Shown here piece after piece: positions 8,251 through 20,444 of a stretch of DNA of 64,000 nt; the stretch's first letter is position 1; the number at the start of each line of letters is the position of its first letter. Under the pieces are notes generated by a model, which had not been told where the DNA came from, made no database searches, and saw nothing but the letters and a program-made list of their open reading frames with translations. Origin of the DNA: Sandaracinus sp. (GTDB lineage Bacteria > Myxococcota_A > Polyangia > Polyangiales > Houyiibacteriaceae). A program made the position numbers and the translations under genes. The DNA lies in the NCBI GenBank assembly GCA_020633125.1, contig JACKEH010000018.1, positions 1 to 64,000 of the forward strand, written 5' to 3'.

Positions 8251-9279
8251 TCAAGGCAGCCGCGCTCGCAACGGCTCGAGGTCGGGATCCGACGAGGCGC
8301 GACTCAGAAGCTCACGACAACGCGGGCAGTCCATCGCGCGAAGCTCCCGAAGCAAGACGAGCGCCGCGGTGAGGTTGCCGCGCTGCGCGAGCGCGCACGC
8401 GAGGTCGTAGCGCGCGCCGGCGCTGCTCGGATCAGCGAGCAACGCTTTGGCGAAGAGCATCGACGAGCGTTCGAAGTCGCCTGCTCCGTGGGCGTCGAGC
8501 CCACGACGGATGAAGTGTCGAGCGGCCCGAGTGTCCCCGCGTGCTCCGACGACGCGTGCGGCCGGCGTGCCCGGGCTCGTCGCGACCGGCGCCTCGGCGG
8601 GAAGCGGCGACGCGAGCGTGACGAAGCTCAGCACGTCGGGGAAGAAGCCCATGGCGGGATCGGTGTTCTCCCCGCGAACCTCGACGATCGCGACATGTCC
8701 GTTCGGCGACGGCCAGATGCGCACCGCGATGGGCAGGTCCGCGCGTCGTTCCGCTTCGATCACGGAGTAGTCCTCGGGTCGGCCGAGGAAGAGCTCACGC
8801 GTGAAGAGCGGACGCAGCGTCCCGCCTTCGTCGACGAAGACGTCGAGCCGCATGCGTCGTTCGTAGGGCTCGTCGTCCGCGCGGCGGGCAGGCGTGAGCG
8901 TCGCGTGGACGAGCCGTGAGGGCACCTCGAGCGGCGCGAGTGGAAACTGGGTTGCGGCACGATGGGAGCGTCGCGCCGGTACGCCGTCGGGGCCGTCCTC
9001 GTGAAGGTCCCACGCGTCGGTGAGCACATCGCACGACACGGCGCGCTCGGGATCGGCGTAGCGATCGAAGCAGTGGCGGGGCGTGGCGTGGCCGAGCTGC
9101 CAGACCTCGTACGCCGCCGAGCCTTGGCATCCCGTGGTCCGCATCTGCGCGAGCGCGCTGTTTCCGCTCGCCGACCACCCGACGATGGTGCGTTCGAGGC
9201 CGCCGTCGCAGCAGGCGCAGGCGGAGACGAACGCAGGCGTGAAGGCGAGCGCGACGAGCGCGAGGAGCAGTCGGAGCAT
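8251..9279 (-). CDS. Secreted protein with C-terminal TPR-like repeats
   Basis: A 342-residue exported protein. I place the start at the ATG at 9279 because MLRLLLALVALAFTPAFVSA is a clean signal peptide, cut before CACCDGG; the cysteine-rich start might instead be a lipoprotein. The middle part is unrecognised. The last ~90 residues (ARHFIRRGLDAHGAGDFERSS, AGARYDLACALAQRG) form helical TPR-like pairs, usually protein-protein contacts, and end with a CPRC pair. Function unknown. Confidence 0.7.
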   Translation of the reverse strand: MLRLLLALVALAFTPAFVSACACCDGGLERTIVGWSASGNSALAQMRTTGCQGSAAYEVWQLGHATPRHCFDRYADPERAVSCDVLTDAWDLHEDGPDGVPARRSHRAATQFPLAPLEVPSRLVHATLTPARRADDEPYERRMRLDVFVDEGGTLRPLFTRELFLGRPEDYSVIEAERRADLPIAVRIWPSPNGHVAIVEVRGENTDPAMGFFPDVLSFVTLASPLPAEAPVATSPGTPAARVVGARGDTRAARHFIRRGLDAHGAGDFERSSMLFAKALLADPSSAGARYDLACALAQRGNLTAALVLLRELRAMDCPRCRELLSRASSDPDLEPLRARLP

Positions 9280-9385
9280 GCGGCGCGGTTTGCAGACCGC
9301 GGACCACGCCAACTCCCCGCGAAACCGAACGCCGACGTGTGTCCGAAGGACCACGCCGTCGCGTCGACGGCGTCACACCCGAGGT

Positions 9386-10186
9386 TCAGCTCGGCGGCGA
9401 GACGTCCACGTCGACGATCCGCTCGCCTTCGCTCGGAAGGTCGACCTCGACCACGACCTGCCTCGGCGCCTCGCAGGCGGCGTAGCCCGCGAACGGGAAG
9501 CCCGGACCTGCCGGAGGCGAGCACGAAGCACCACCCGCTTCGTCAACGGAGCACGTGTCCGGGAGCACGTCGTACACCGGAAGGGTGATCCGGTACCGCC
9601 CTGCGACCAACGGCTGAAACGCGCCTTCGATCACACGCTGTACGCCTCCACCCGGCCAGCCTCGTTCGGCGCAGTCGACGCATCGCCCGTAGGTGCGAAG
9701 GCCGCGTCCATCCCAGGCGAGCTCGACGGGCGCGGTCGCGACGTCACGTAGTGCGAGCGGTCCGGGCTCGCCCGGGGCGGGGCACTCGCAGACGCATGAA
9801 AAACCGAGCCCGAGTGGCACGCTCGTTCCGTCTTCCTGCGCCACGTCGAACGCACCGCATTGGGAGCCGCTCTGCACCACCCAGCCCGTACCCCCGAGCC
9901 GCAGACGAACGCTGGCCTGGGACGCGGCGCTTTCGAGCGGCGCGTCGTCCCGACACGTGGGCCCCGCATCCGGTGGAAGTGGGGCACAGGGGCCGTCGTA
10001 GAACTCCTCCCACGTGTGGTCGAAGCGACACTCTCGCCCCATGCCTCCGGAACACTCGATCTCGCCAGGCGTCGCGCAGGCGAGTCCGGAGTCGAAGCCC
10101 GCGTCGCGGGCGCCCGCATCGTCCCCGACGACGTGACTGCCACCACACGCCACGAGCCACACCACCCAGACCCGGTTCCATCCCAT
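9386..10186 (-). CDS. Cys-rich lipoprotein, unknown function
   Basis: A 266-residue lipoprotein. The ATG at 10186 gives MGWNRVWVVWLVAC with lipobox LVAC, followed by a short D-A-G-rich linker typical of this genome. The body contains about 14 cysteines, suggesting disulphides outside the cytoplasm, but no family I recognise. It ends 106 bp upstream of the secreted TPR protein on the same strand. Confidence 0.65.
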   Translation of the reverse strand: MGWNRVWVVWLVACGGSHVVGDDAGARDAGFDSGLACATPGEIECSGGMGRECRFDHTWEEFYDGPCAPLPPDAGPTCRDDAPLESAASQASVRLRLGGTGWVVQSGSQCGAFDVAQEDGTSVPLGLGFSCVCECPAPGEPGPLALRDVATAPVELAWDGRGLRTYGRCVDCAERGWPGGGVQRVIEGAFQPLVAGRYRITLPVYDVLPDTCSVDEAGGASCSPPAGPGFPFAGYAACEAPRQVVVEVDLPSEGERIVDVDVSPPS

Positions 10187-10247
10187 GTCGCCCTCCACGC
10201 GGCCGCGAGTGCAGCTCACGTACCTGGGCCGGCGTGTGCCACGTCGG

Positions 10248-11743
<1,496 letters not shown>

Positions 11744-11747
<4 letters not shown>

Positions 11748-14700
11748 CGCTTCCTCCGCGAGACGAAGAGCGCGAAGAACAACGCGAAGAGCGCGCCCGA
11801 GCCACCGCCGCTCGTGGAGCAACCTCCGCCCCCCGCGGCCGCGACCAAGTCGGGACCGGCGTCGTCTCTCGGCGGTGCGGTGTTTCGACACTCCGCGCGA
11901 CCGTTCGCGGCGACCTCGCAAACGCGACCGCTCGGACACCGCACGGTGACGCAGGGGTCGTCGACGCAGCCGACGTTCGCCGCGCAGACCTGCCCGACGT
12001 CGCAGCCCACGCCGCGACACGCGTCCGCACGGCACGCTCCGTCGACGCAGACCTCGTCTGCGTCGCAGCTCGCCCCGGCGCACGGATCCGCTTCGCAGCT
12101 TCCATCACCCGCGCAGCGTTGGCCGCTCGGGCAATCGCCGACGCCACACGCGGCTCGGCAGCTGCCGTCGTAACAAGCTTGGTCGCCGCAATCCGCGCTC
12201 GCGCAGCGGTCGGGCTGACACTGGCGCATCGCGCAGAGCTGGCCGCTCGGGCAGCCGGTGGTGCGGCAGTCGATGCAGCGCCCGTTCGTACACGTCGCGC
12301 CTTCGTCGCACGAGACGCCCTCGCAAGGATCGACGCAGACGTCGTCGACGCAGCGCTCGCCCGGCGCGCACGAGGCACACGCGGTCGGCGTGCAATAGCT
12401 CGCGGTGTCGCCCGGCACGTCGCTCGGCGAGCAGACGAAGCCGACCGGGCACGGGAACTCCTGCGTGGGATCGCAGCGGCGGCGGCACGCGCCTTCGATG
12501 CAGAGCGTGCCTTCGGGACACGGCGCGAGCTCGTCGGCTTCGCCGTCGCAGTCGTCGTCGAGCCCGTTGCAGACCTCGTCACGCGCCGGCACGCCGCCGA
12601 TGCATTCGAGCATGCCGCCGACGCAACGAATCATGCCGGGCTCGCACACGCCCTCCCCATCGCCGCACGGCGTGCCGAGCGCGGGATCGACCTCGTCGAC
12701 GAGGCCGTTGCAGTCGTCGTCCATGCCGTTGCAGACCTCGGCCCCGGTCGGCGTGCAGTCGCCGGTGCAGGTGAGGCCTTCGTCGATCGCCTCGTCGCAA
12801 TCGTCGTCGCGTCCGTTGCAGTCTTCGGCGCTCGGCGTGCCTCCCGGCGTCGTCAGATCGCAGCGCACCGAGAGCTCGTCGGGCGCGCAACGCGTGGTGC
12901 CGGTGCCGCGGCAATCCCCGACGCCGCCGTCGTCGCACGCGAGGCCGATCGCGAAGCCTTCGTCGACCATGCCGTCGCAATCGTCGTCCATCGCGTTGCA
13001 ACGCTCGGTGCGCAGCGAGCCCGCCACGATCGAGGTGAGCGCCGGCACGAGGTCGCCCGGCGAGCGCACGAAGATGGCGCTTGCCCGCGTGCCGCCCGAC
13101 CCGGCCTGCGCGATCTGGTTGAGCGAGGCTTCTTCTTCGGGGAGCACGCTCACCGCGACGACGTAGACCTCGATGCCGAAGGTGTCGTGAAGCCGACGGG
13201 CACGGGCGACCGGATCGCCGCCGCAGCTCTCCGCGCCGTCCGTCACGAGGATCACGGAATAGCCACGGCACGCGGTCGCGGGGTCGGTGCTGCGAATCGG
13301 GACGACGTAGTCCTCGACCGCTTCGAGCGAGCCGGCGAGCGGCGTCTCTCCGCTCGCGCGCACCTCGCAGTCGCCGCCGCTCGAGTGCTCGCAGACGTCG
13401 CCCGGCGTCGCGCTCGCGCGGAAGTCGGTTTCGCGTCCGTCGAGCCAGCGCACGAGGTCGCGCGTCGCGGTGCCGAAGCCGCTGAGGATGTCGGCGCCGC
13501 GTCGGGGCGGGCCGCAGGTGCCCGCGTAGTTGATGCACTCCTCGCCGCCGACCGAACGCTCACGTACCTCGACGTTGGTGGCCGGGCCCGTCGCGACCGA
13601 GCAAGCCACGGTGCCTTCGTTGTCGGTCGGGTTGTCGTAGGTGCCGATGAGCCCCGCGCATTCGAACCACTTCGCGAGCTGGCACGAGCGCTCGACGCCT
13701 TGGTCTTGGTGGTAGCGCGCGAGCGAGAAGTCGATCTCCGGGTAGGCGCTGATCACCTCCGCGAGCGCGGTGCGCGCGAGGTAGAGCCGCGAGTCGTCTG
13801 CGCGGCCGTTGCCGTCGGTGTCCAGACCCGGGCGCTCGAGGCTGCCGTCGCCGAAGGTCGGGTAGCCGCGAAGGTCGAGCAACATCGACGAGCTCGTGTC
13901 GAGCACCACCGCCACGCGCGGGCGCGCACCGTCGGCAGCGCCGAAACACGAAGGCGCGGTCGTGGTCGGCGTGCACGCGACCGGCTCTCCCATGTCGCAC
14001 GCGGGCTGGCTCACCTCGCACGCGCCGAGGCCGCAGCTCACGCCGCCGAGGTCTTCGTCGATCATGCCGTCGAAGTCGTTGTCGTATCCGTCGCAGAGCT
14101 CGCCGACGTACGCGCCGTCGATGAGGAGCTCGCCCGCACCGCCGCCCGCTTCGCCGCGGCAGATCGGGCAGACGCCGCCGTCGGCGCCCGCGACGTCGAA
14201 GGTCGCACCGGACGCGAGGTCCGCGCTGCGCGAGAGCACGTTGATGATGCCACCCCCGCCGCCACCACCGCAGTCGTCGCAGGTGCCCGAGGTCTGTGCG
14301 CCGGTGGGGCAGTCGGCCGAGTCGGGTTGGCCCGCGGCGCCCGCGAGCGTGTCGCCGCCGAGCCCGCCAGCGGCCGTGACCACCGCGGTGCCACCCACGG
14401 TGACCTGATCGCCGATCAGCAGAATCGATCCGCCGGCGCCGCCGCCTCCGCTGTCGTTGCCGGTGCCGCAGCCGCGACGCCCGGCCGCGGTGATGGTCCC
14501 GTCGATCTGCAGCGTGCCGCCCGACGCGTCCGTCAGCGCGACGAGCACGACGCGTCCGCCGCCCGCGCCACCGACCGCGGGCTGCGAGCTGAAGCCGTCG
14601 TTGTCGCGGCAGCCTTTGTCGCCACCCGACGCGCCGAACTCGACGTCGTAGATGCTGTGTCGAAAGGCCTCTCCCGCGACGCTCGGCTCTCCGTCGTAGA

Positions 14701-15226
14701 CGGCGCACGACGCGCCACGGCACGCGGTGCGATCGGAGCACGCGGTGCCTCCGGCGTTGAGCGTGTTGCCGCAGTCGGTCTCGAACTCCTGCGGGAACTG
14801 GCAGCTCGTGGCCGAGCCGCAGATGAAGCAGTCGATGGTGCCGCGACCGCCGCGACCGAAGTGCGCGCCGCCGCCGCCGGAGTCGTACACCGAGCAGCCG
14901 CCCGCGCCTCCCGCGGTGGCGCTCGGACCACGGCCGTCGCCGCAGCGAACGGTCGTGTAGCCCGCGCCCCGCGCGTCGATGCGGCTCGTGGCGTCGACGA
15001 CGATGTCCGGCGCGACGAGCACCAGGTTGCCGGTCGACGCGCGGTCGGTGCCGTCGAACGGGGTCACGCGAAGGACGCCCCCGTTGATCACGCGCACGCG
15101 GTCGTAGCGGTGTGTGCCGCCCATCGTGACCGTCGTGCCGTCGACGATCAGGTCTTGCGCGCTCGCCGAAACGAGGGGGGTCGCGAGGACCGCGAGGAGG
15201 CACCAGAGGGCTCGACTCATGTTCAC
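11744..15226 (-). CDS. VWA-domain, Cys-rich surface protein with MYXO-CTERM
   Basis: A 1160-residue exported protein. Residues 1-23 are a signal peptide (cut after SASA). A glycine-rich, beta-helix-like part follows to ~370, then a MopE-like motif (CDGYDNDFDGMIDE). A von Willebrand A domain spans about 433-735 with a complete MIDAS core D-T-S-S-S. Four more MopE-like motifs and about seven Cys-rich repeats (C-x-G-x-x-C pattern, 900-1115) lead to GGGGCSTSGGG, a hydrophobic helix and SRRKR: a MYXO-CTERM tail, which in Myxococcus directs cell-surface attachment after processing. Cys-rich repeats plus this tail recall TraA-type receptors, but the VWA domain differs. Its stop overlaps the start of the MopE-FGE gene. 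Confidence 0.88.
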
Positions 15227-15346
15227 CTCAGGCGTTCGTTTTTAGCACCATCAGAACCCCGCGAACAGGGACGACCGCGCCTGGACACCGAAACGTCTCC
15301 GCGATGAGCGCTTGCGAGCGGCCGACGAGGCTCGGATGCTCGGCGC

Positions 15347-16051
15347 ATGAGGGTCGTGGTCACCGGAGCCAGCCGCGGGATTGGCGCCGCCGTCGCCGAG
15401 GCGTTGCGGGCGCGAGGCGACGAAGTGTTCGGCGTCTCGCGCCGCGGCGGTCCGAACGTGCTCGCCGCGGACGTCGCCACCCCCGAAGGTCGTGCCGCCA
15501 TCGTGGCCGCGGCTGGTCCGCTCGACGCGCTGGTGCAAGCGGCGGGGTTGGTCCGCTACGAGGCCGTGGGTGCGATCGAAGCGGCGTCGATCGACGCGCA
15601 GGTGGGCACGAACTTCGTCGGTCCGATGCTGCTCGCCCAAGCGCTCGCGCCGACGCTACGCGCACGCCGTGGCGCCGTCGTGAACGTGGCCAGCACCCTC
15701 GCCGCTCGCCCCGCGCCGCTGACCGCGGTCTACGCAGCGACGAAGGCGGCGATGATCGCATGGACACGGGTCTTCGCGGCCGAGCTCGCACCGGAAGTTC
15801 GCGTGAACGCGGTCGCGCCCGGCGTCGTCGACACCGAGATGGTCCGACAGGTGCGACACGAGCCAGGCGCGCCTGTCCCCACGAACGCAGCGGAAGCGAT
15901 CGAAGCGCAGCTCGACTTCTTGCGTGGTCTTCACCCGCTCGGACGGCTGGGGAGCCCCGAGGACGTCGCAGCCGCCGTGCTCTACCTGCTCGACGCGCCG
16001 TGGGTCACGGGCAGCGTGCTGACGGTGGACGGCGGCCTGACCGCGCTCTGA
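15347..16051 (+). CDS. Short-chain dehydrogenase/reductase (SDR)
   Basis: A 234-residue classical SDR. The nucleotide-binding TGASRGIG lies at 6-13, the catalytic triad is S116, Y129 and K133 (Y-A-A-T-K), and NAVAPGVVDT is the usual post-catalytic motif. The length fits FabG-like and related reductases that oxidise or reduce an alcohol/ketone with NAD(P)H; the N-terminal strand is followed directly by the glycine motif and the acidic residue for NAD preference is not clear. The substrate is unknown. It is divergent from the VWA-protein gene. Confidence 0.9.
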   Translation: MRVVVTGASRGIGAAVAEALRARGDEVFGVSRRGGPNVLAADVATPEGRAAIVAAAGPLDALVQAAGLVRYEAVGAIEAASIDAQVGTNFVGPMLLAQALAPTLRARRGAVVNVASTLAARPAPLTAVYAATKAAMIAWTRVFAAELAPEVRVNAVAPGVVDTEMVRQVRHEPGAPVPTNAAEAIEAQLDFLRGLHPLGRLGSPEDVAAAVLYLLDAPWVTGSVLTVDGGLTAL

Positions 16052-16271
16052 CCCTCGCGCGATTTCGATGCGCACGGCTGGACGTGGTGCCTCCATCCCT
16101 CTCAACCGGGAGGCCTCCTCCGCAAGACGACTCGCGCGAGGAGACCCACCCACGTTCGCGCGTTGGGGGCGACCGTTTCGCGAAATCCTGCGGCTGCACG
16201 GACCGACGCCCGTTCCGCCAGGCACGATTCCGGTTCAATCGTCGATCCGACGTCGTGCGGGGCGACCGCGC

Positions 16272-16940
16272 TCAGCCGGCTTCGAAGCTCGCGACCAAAT
16301 CGTCGAACGCGGCCTTCGCGCCGTCGACGGTGCTCGCGGGTCCGACGAGCTTGAAGAAGATCGGACCGCTCGGACCGCTCACGATCGCACCGAGGAGGCG
16401 CTGGTTCGACTGCGGCGTCGAGGGGCCGCCCATCATCCCGGACGCGAAGGTGCCCGTGACGTCGATGGTCGTCACGTCGAGGCCCGCGACGTTGCGCGTC
16501 TGCACGTCCGAGGGCGCCGGCCCGCCGCCTTCGGCTTGGAATTGGCCGACCCAGCGCGCGACGTTGTCCTGCACGGAGCCGCCCATGCCCGGGAAGTGGA
16601 AGACCGTGAGCACGGCTTCGCCCGCGTCGCCCGCGACGAAATACTCGGCGTTGCGCATCGCGCTCGAGGGCTGGCGCCAGGTCAGCGGCTCGTGGGTCCG
16701 CCAACGAACCCCCGCCAACGCCGGCGCCGCCGGATCGACGGCCGGCGGGCCCGCCGGGCGGCCCATGTCGACCCCCGCGTGCGGATCGCCTGCCGCGTGA
16801 GGGTTGCCTTCCGCGTGTGGGTTGGCCGGAGCCTCGGCCGCCGTGCTCGGCTCGGGCGAAGGCTCGGGGGGCGCTTCGGAGGGCTCGGGGCCGCGGTTGC
16901 ACGCCAAGGAGAGCAGCACGAGGAAGAGCGTCGGTCGCAT
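16272..16940 (-). CDS. Lipoprotein, hypothetical
   Basis: A 222-residue lipoprotein starting at the ATG at 16940: MRPTLFLVLLSLAC carries lipobox SLAC. A Pro/Glu/Ala linker and several N-P-H-A repeats (potential metal ligands) precede a globular part (VRWRTHEPLTWRQPSSAMRN to the end) that reads like a single mixed alpha/beta domain of unknown family. It stands alone between an SDR gene and a LOG-family gene. Confidence 0.7.
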   Translation of the reverse strand: MRPTLFLVLLSLACNRGPEPSEAPPEPSPEPSTAAEAPANPHAEGNPHAAGDPHAGVDMGRPAGPPAVDPAAPALAGVRWRTHEPLTWRQPSSAMRNAEYFVAGDAGEAVLTVFHFPGMGGSVQDNVARWVGQFQAEGGGPAPSDVQTRNVAGLDVTTIDVTGTFASGMMGGPSTPQSNQRLLGAIVSGPSGPIFFKLVGPASTVDGAKAAFDDLVASFEAG

Positions 16941-16989
16941 CGTGTCCGGTTCTACGGACCCTCGGCGCGAATCACAAGCCGAGGCGCGC

Positions 16990-17574
16990 TCAGGGCCGGT
17001 CGATCCACTTCTTGATGTCGGGCAGCTCGTGCACTTCAAGCCGATCGAGGAGCTTTCGCGGGTCGGCATCGACGAGCAGCAGGTCGCGATGCACCGGGCG
17101 CACGAAGCCTTGGTCGGCGGCGTGCGTGATGAAGGTCGCGAGCGCGTCGAAGTACCCGTTCACGTTGAGGAGACCGGCCGGCTTGCTGTGGTAGCCGAGC
17201 TGGTTCCACGTGGTGACTTCGAAGATCTCGTCGAGGGTGCCGAAGCCGCCGGGCAGCGCGACGAAGGCGTCGGACATCGACGCCATCACGGTCTTGCGGG
17301 CGTGCATGCTGTCGACGACGAGCAGCTCCGAGAGGCCCTGATGCGCCACCTCGAGGTCCCGCAGCTTGTGCGGAATGACGCCGATGGCTTCGCCGCCCGC
17401 CGAGATCACGGCGTCGGCCACTTGGCCCATCAAACCCACGCGCCCGCCGCCGAAGACGAGGCCGTAGCCGCGCTCGACCAGGAGCGAGCCGAACGCGCGC
17501 GCGGCGTCGACGTAGATCGGATCGATGTCGCTGCTCGAGGCGCAGTACACGGCGACGCGGCGAAAGCGTTTCAT
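16990..17574 (-). CDS. LOG family / TIGR00730 Rossmann-fold protein
   Basis: A 194-residue protein starting at the ATG at 17574 (MKRFRRVAVYCASSS). It has the GGGRVGLMG loop, the H-A-R-K pair (91-94) and the diagnostic PGGFGTLDE motif (108-116) of LOG-type phosphoribohydrolases, which release the base from nucleoside 5'-monophosphates such as cytokinin ribotides. The bacterial physiological substrate is often unclear. Length matches the family (180-195). It lies 49 bp upstream of the N-P-H-A lipoprotein gene on the same strand. Confidence 0.9.
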   Translation of the reverse strand: MKRFRRVAVYCASSSDIDPIYVDAARAFGSLLVERGYGLVFGGGRVGLMGQVADAVISAGGEAIGVIPHKLRDLEVAHQGLSELLVVDSMHARKTVMASMSDAFVALPGGFGTLDEIFEVTTWNQLGYHSKPAGLLNVNGYFDALATFITHAADQGFVRPVHRDLLLVDADPRKLLDRLEVHELPDIKKWIDRP

Positions 17575-17733
17575 GCGGGCGACATAGCACGAGGCGGGTG
17601 GCGCATCGGAATCGAGCGTGGGGTCCGTGCTTCCACGCGCTCGTCCGCTCCGCCGTTCAGGATTCGCGTCCACCCGAGGAGAGCCCGAGCGACGGCGACG
17701 GACGGTCCCGGGATCGGCAGGCGAGGCCGCCCC

Positions 17734-19497
17734 TCACTCGAAGAAACGGTCGAACGCGCCGGCCAACGCCTCGGGAGACTCGACCGGTACCGAGCACGCG
17801 TCCGCGTTGCAGAGGTAGGCCGCGGGCGCGCCGGGGTACGGGTAGCGACTCTCGCCCGGGCGTCCGAGCTCCACGAGTCGCGCGCCGCGAATGCTCAGCG
17901 CCGCGCGGTGCAAGGCCTCGGTGCGTGGATCGCCCGCGGGGCCGACCACGCTGACGATCGCGTAGGGCGCGGCGCGCTCGGCGAGGGCCAACGCGAGCTC
18001 GCCGACCTGGCGTCCGCGTGCGCGAATCGAAGCTTCGTCGAAGGCCATGGCCGCGTCCGCCGCGCCCGCCCAACGCTCGTCGTCGCTCGTCCGCGCGAGG
18101 CGCAGCAATGCACGCGCTGCGACCGCGTTCTCGACGAGGGGCCTTCGTCGGCGCGCGAGATCACCGACCGCACGAGGGTCGACCGTATGCGCCGCAAAGC
18201 CGCCGGCTTCGTGGGTCAGCTCCTCGATCAAGAACGCCGCCGTGCGCGCCGCGTACGCATGCCATCGTGGCTCGCCGGTCGCCTCTGCGATGGCGAGCTC
18301 GGCGCGCAGCATCCACGCGACGTCCGCGAGGTGCACGAGCCCGTCGTCGCCCGCCATCGTGTCGGCCGGACCGTGACGAAACCCGCCCCCGTCGAGACGA
18401 TGCGTGGACTCGAGGCGCGTCGCGGCGGTCTCGGCCAGCGCGAGCGCGTCGCCCGGATCCACACCACACGCGAGGCGCGCGACGTGAAGCCTCACCAGCG
18501 CCTCGATCACCCGGCCGTTGCGATCCGCGTACGGCGCACGGTCGATGCGTGGTGTCCCATGCGCAGCGCGCTCGTCGGCGTCCCACGCGAAGTACTCGGT
18601 GCCGTGCACCTCCGCGTCGAGGTCGGCGTCTTGGCTCGACGCGAAGGTGCCGTCGTCGTTTCGAAAGGGGCCCGCGAGGAACGCTTCCACGCGAGAGGCC
18701 TCCGCGAGAAAACGCGGATCGCGTGTCCGCCACGCGTGCGCGGCGAAGGCATGCAGCACGTCCGCCTGCACGATCGCGATGCGCTCGAAGTGCGGATGCC
18801 GCCAATCGCCACGCAGCGAGTATTGGTACGCGCCTCCGTCGACGGGATCGAGCAACGCCGCGTGGCCTTCGAGCGTACGCACGACGAACGCGGCGTCGAG
18901 CCCTTCGAGCTCTCCGCGCAACGCGACCAGCAGAGGCGCCGCGTAGGGATATTTCTGCGGTGTGCCGAAGCCACCCACGGCGACGTCGGCGAGGTCGAGC
19001 AGCTGCGCCCGGGTGGTCGCCAGCGACTCCGCTTGTCCGAGCGGAGGCCCGGCCGCCGGCGTCTCGCGTGGCGCGCGTCCGGCGCGCACGTCTCGCAGCA
19101 CGTCGAGGAAGGCCTCCGGTGCGCGATAGCCACGAAGCGCGATCACGAGCCGTGCATCCGGCGTGAAGAGCGCGGTCGCGGGCCAGGCGTAGTCGCGAAA
19201 ACGCTCCGCGAGATCCGGACGCGCGTCGCCATCCACGCGCACCGCCACGAAGCCGCTCGCGAGCTCCGCGCGAACCCGCGGGTCACCGAAGGTCCGCTCG
19301 TTCATCACGTGGCACCAATGGCACCACGTCGCCTGCACGCTCACGAGCAGATGTTTGCCGTCGCGCGCGGCCTCCGCGAAGGTCTCCTCGCTCCAGGGAC
19401 GCCAATCCACCTCGGGCGCACGGGGTGCGGGCGCCTGCGAGGGCGGTCGTGCGCAAGAGGCGATCACGACGGCAGAGCACACGAGTCCACGAAGCAT
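17734..19497 (-). CDS. DUF255 / thioredoxin-like YyaL-type lipoprotein
   Basis: A 587-residue protein: lipobox IASC at 12-15, then a thioredoxin-like DUF255 domain with the invariant WCHWCHVM (C59-x-x-C62). The remainder is the helical six-hairpin-like domain of the YyaL/SPATA20 family. Family members are usually 600-700 residues and cytosolic; a lipoprotein signal here implies an envelope location and possibly a thiol-redox role. The substrate is unknown. The three minus-strand genes 16272-19497 may be consecutive but have gaps of 49 and 159 bp. Confidence 0.85.
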   Translation of the reverse strand: MLRGLVCSAVVIASCARPPSQAPAPRAPEVDWRPWSEETFAEAARDGKHLLVSVQATWCHWCHVMNERTFGDPRVRAELASGFVAVRVDGDARPDLAERFRDYAWPATALFTPDARLVIALRGYRAPEAFLDVLRDVRAGRAPRETPAAGPPLGQAESLATTRAQLLDLADVAVGGFGTPQKYPYAAPLLVALRGELEGLDAAFVVRTLEGHAALLDPVDGGAYQYSLRGDWRHPHFERIAIVQADVLHAFAAHAWRTRDPRFLAEASRVEAFLAGPFRNDDGTFASSQDADLDAEVHGTEYFAWDADERAAHGTPRIDRAPYADRNGRVIEALVRLHVARLACGVDPGDALALAETAATRLESTHRLDGGGFRHGPADTMAGDDGLVHLADVAWMLRAELAIAEATGEPRWHAYAARTAAFLIEELTHEAGGFAAHTVDPRAVGDLARRRRPLVENAVAARALLRLARTSDDERWAGAADAAMAFDEASIRARGRQVGELALALAERAAPYAIVSVVGPAGDPRTEALHRAALSIRGARLVELGRPGESRYPYPGAPAAYLCNADACSVPVESPEALAGAFDRFFE

Positions 19498-19606
19498 CGG
19501 ACCACCCTACGCGCCGCGCGGCAAAACGGTTCGCAACAATCCGCGAAGCAGGCGCGCAGACGGGGCTCTTGCGTGCGAGGCGCATTCGTTCTCTCTTTCG
19601 GGCTCC

Positions 19607-20407
19607 GTGTCGCGTTGGCTCCCATTCGTCGTTCTGTTCTGGCTCGCCGCGCCTTCGTCCGCGCAGCCCGCGGCCGACGCACGGACGCCCGTCGAATCGG
19701 AACGCGAGTCGCAGGCCGAGTCGCGGACCGACTCCGACGCGACACGCGCCCGAGCGCTCTTCGAACGCGGCCTCGCGCTGGCCCAAGAGGGACGCGACGC
19801 CGAAGCGGCCGAAGCCTTCGAGGCGTCGTACGCCGGGGTTCCGCGCGCGAGCACCGCGCTCAACTGGGCCATCGTGCTGCATCGCCTCGGCCGCGGCCGC
19901 GACGCGCTCCGTGCGCTCGACGCCTTCGAGGCCGAGCGCGCGCACGCGACCGAGACGGACGTCGCGGACGCCGAAGCTCTCCGGCAGCGGCTTCGTGCGT
20001 TGCTCGCCACGCTGACCCTTCGTGTCGAGCCGGCGGATGCCCGCGTGGAGATCGACGGTCGCCCCGAGCCCGGCGTGGGCGCCGAGCGCCTCGTGCCGCT
20101 CGATCCGGGACCTCACGTGGTGCGTGTCGAAGCACCCGGCCATCTGCCGCGTCGCGCGACGTGGACGGTCGCGGCCGGCGAAGCGCTCGCGCAATCGATC
20201 ACGCTCCACCCCGTCGCGCCCGAATCGGTCGCGGCCACCGAACGCCCGGTCGAGTCTCTCGATCCACGTCGCCCGCTGCGCCGAGGCCTCGCCATCGCCG
20301 GCGTGCTGGTCGTGGTCGCCGCGATCGTGGGTGTCGTCTTCGCCGCGACGCGCCCGGCGAGCCCCAACGGGGGCGACACCGACGTGGTGCTACGCCCGTT
20401 CGAGTGA
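19607..20407 (+). CDS. Secreted/membrane PEGA-domain protein with TPR
   Basis: A 266-residue protein beginning at a GTG at 19607; no ATG is available in frame downstream of the preceding gene's boundary, and VSRWLPFVVLFWLAAPSSAQP is a good signal peptide cut after SSA. Residues ~45-120 are TPR-like helices (ALFERGLALAQEGRDAEAAEAF), followed by a PEGA domain (LRVEPADARVEIDG to HVVRVEAPGH). A transmembrane helix (GLAIAGVLVVVAAIVGVVFAA) sits near the C terminus. This TPR-PEGA-TM layout is common in Myxococcota, with unknown function. Confidence 0.8.
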   Translation: MSRWLPFVVLFWLAAPSSAQPAADARTPVESERESQAESRTDSDATRARALFERGLALAQEGRDAEAAEAFEASYAGVPRASTALNWAIVLHRLGRGRDALRALDAFEAERAHATETDVADAEALRQRLRALLATLTLRVEPADARVEIDGRPEPGVGAERLVPLDPGPHVVRVEAPGHLPRRATWTVAAGEALAQSITLHPVAPESVAATERPVESLDPRRPLRRGLAIAGVLVVVAAIVGVVFAATRPASPNGGDTDVVLRPFE

Positions 20408-20444
20408 ACCCACGCCCCGTCGGCCGACGGTCGACCGATGCCGC

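Noticed and set aside
12119..15307. Long plus-strand open frame of over 1000 codons opposite the VWA protein
   Set aside because: Composition (Ala/Arg/Val/Asp-rich, no motifs) is that of a shadow frame; the minus-strand protein has signal peptide, MIDAS and MYXO-CTERM.
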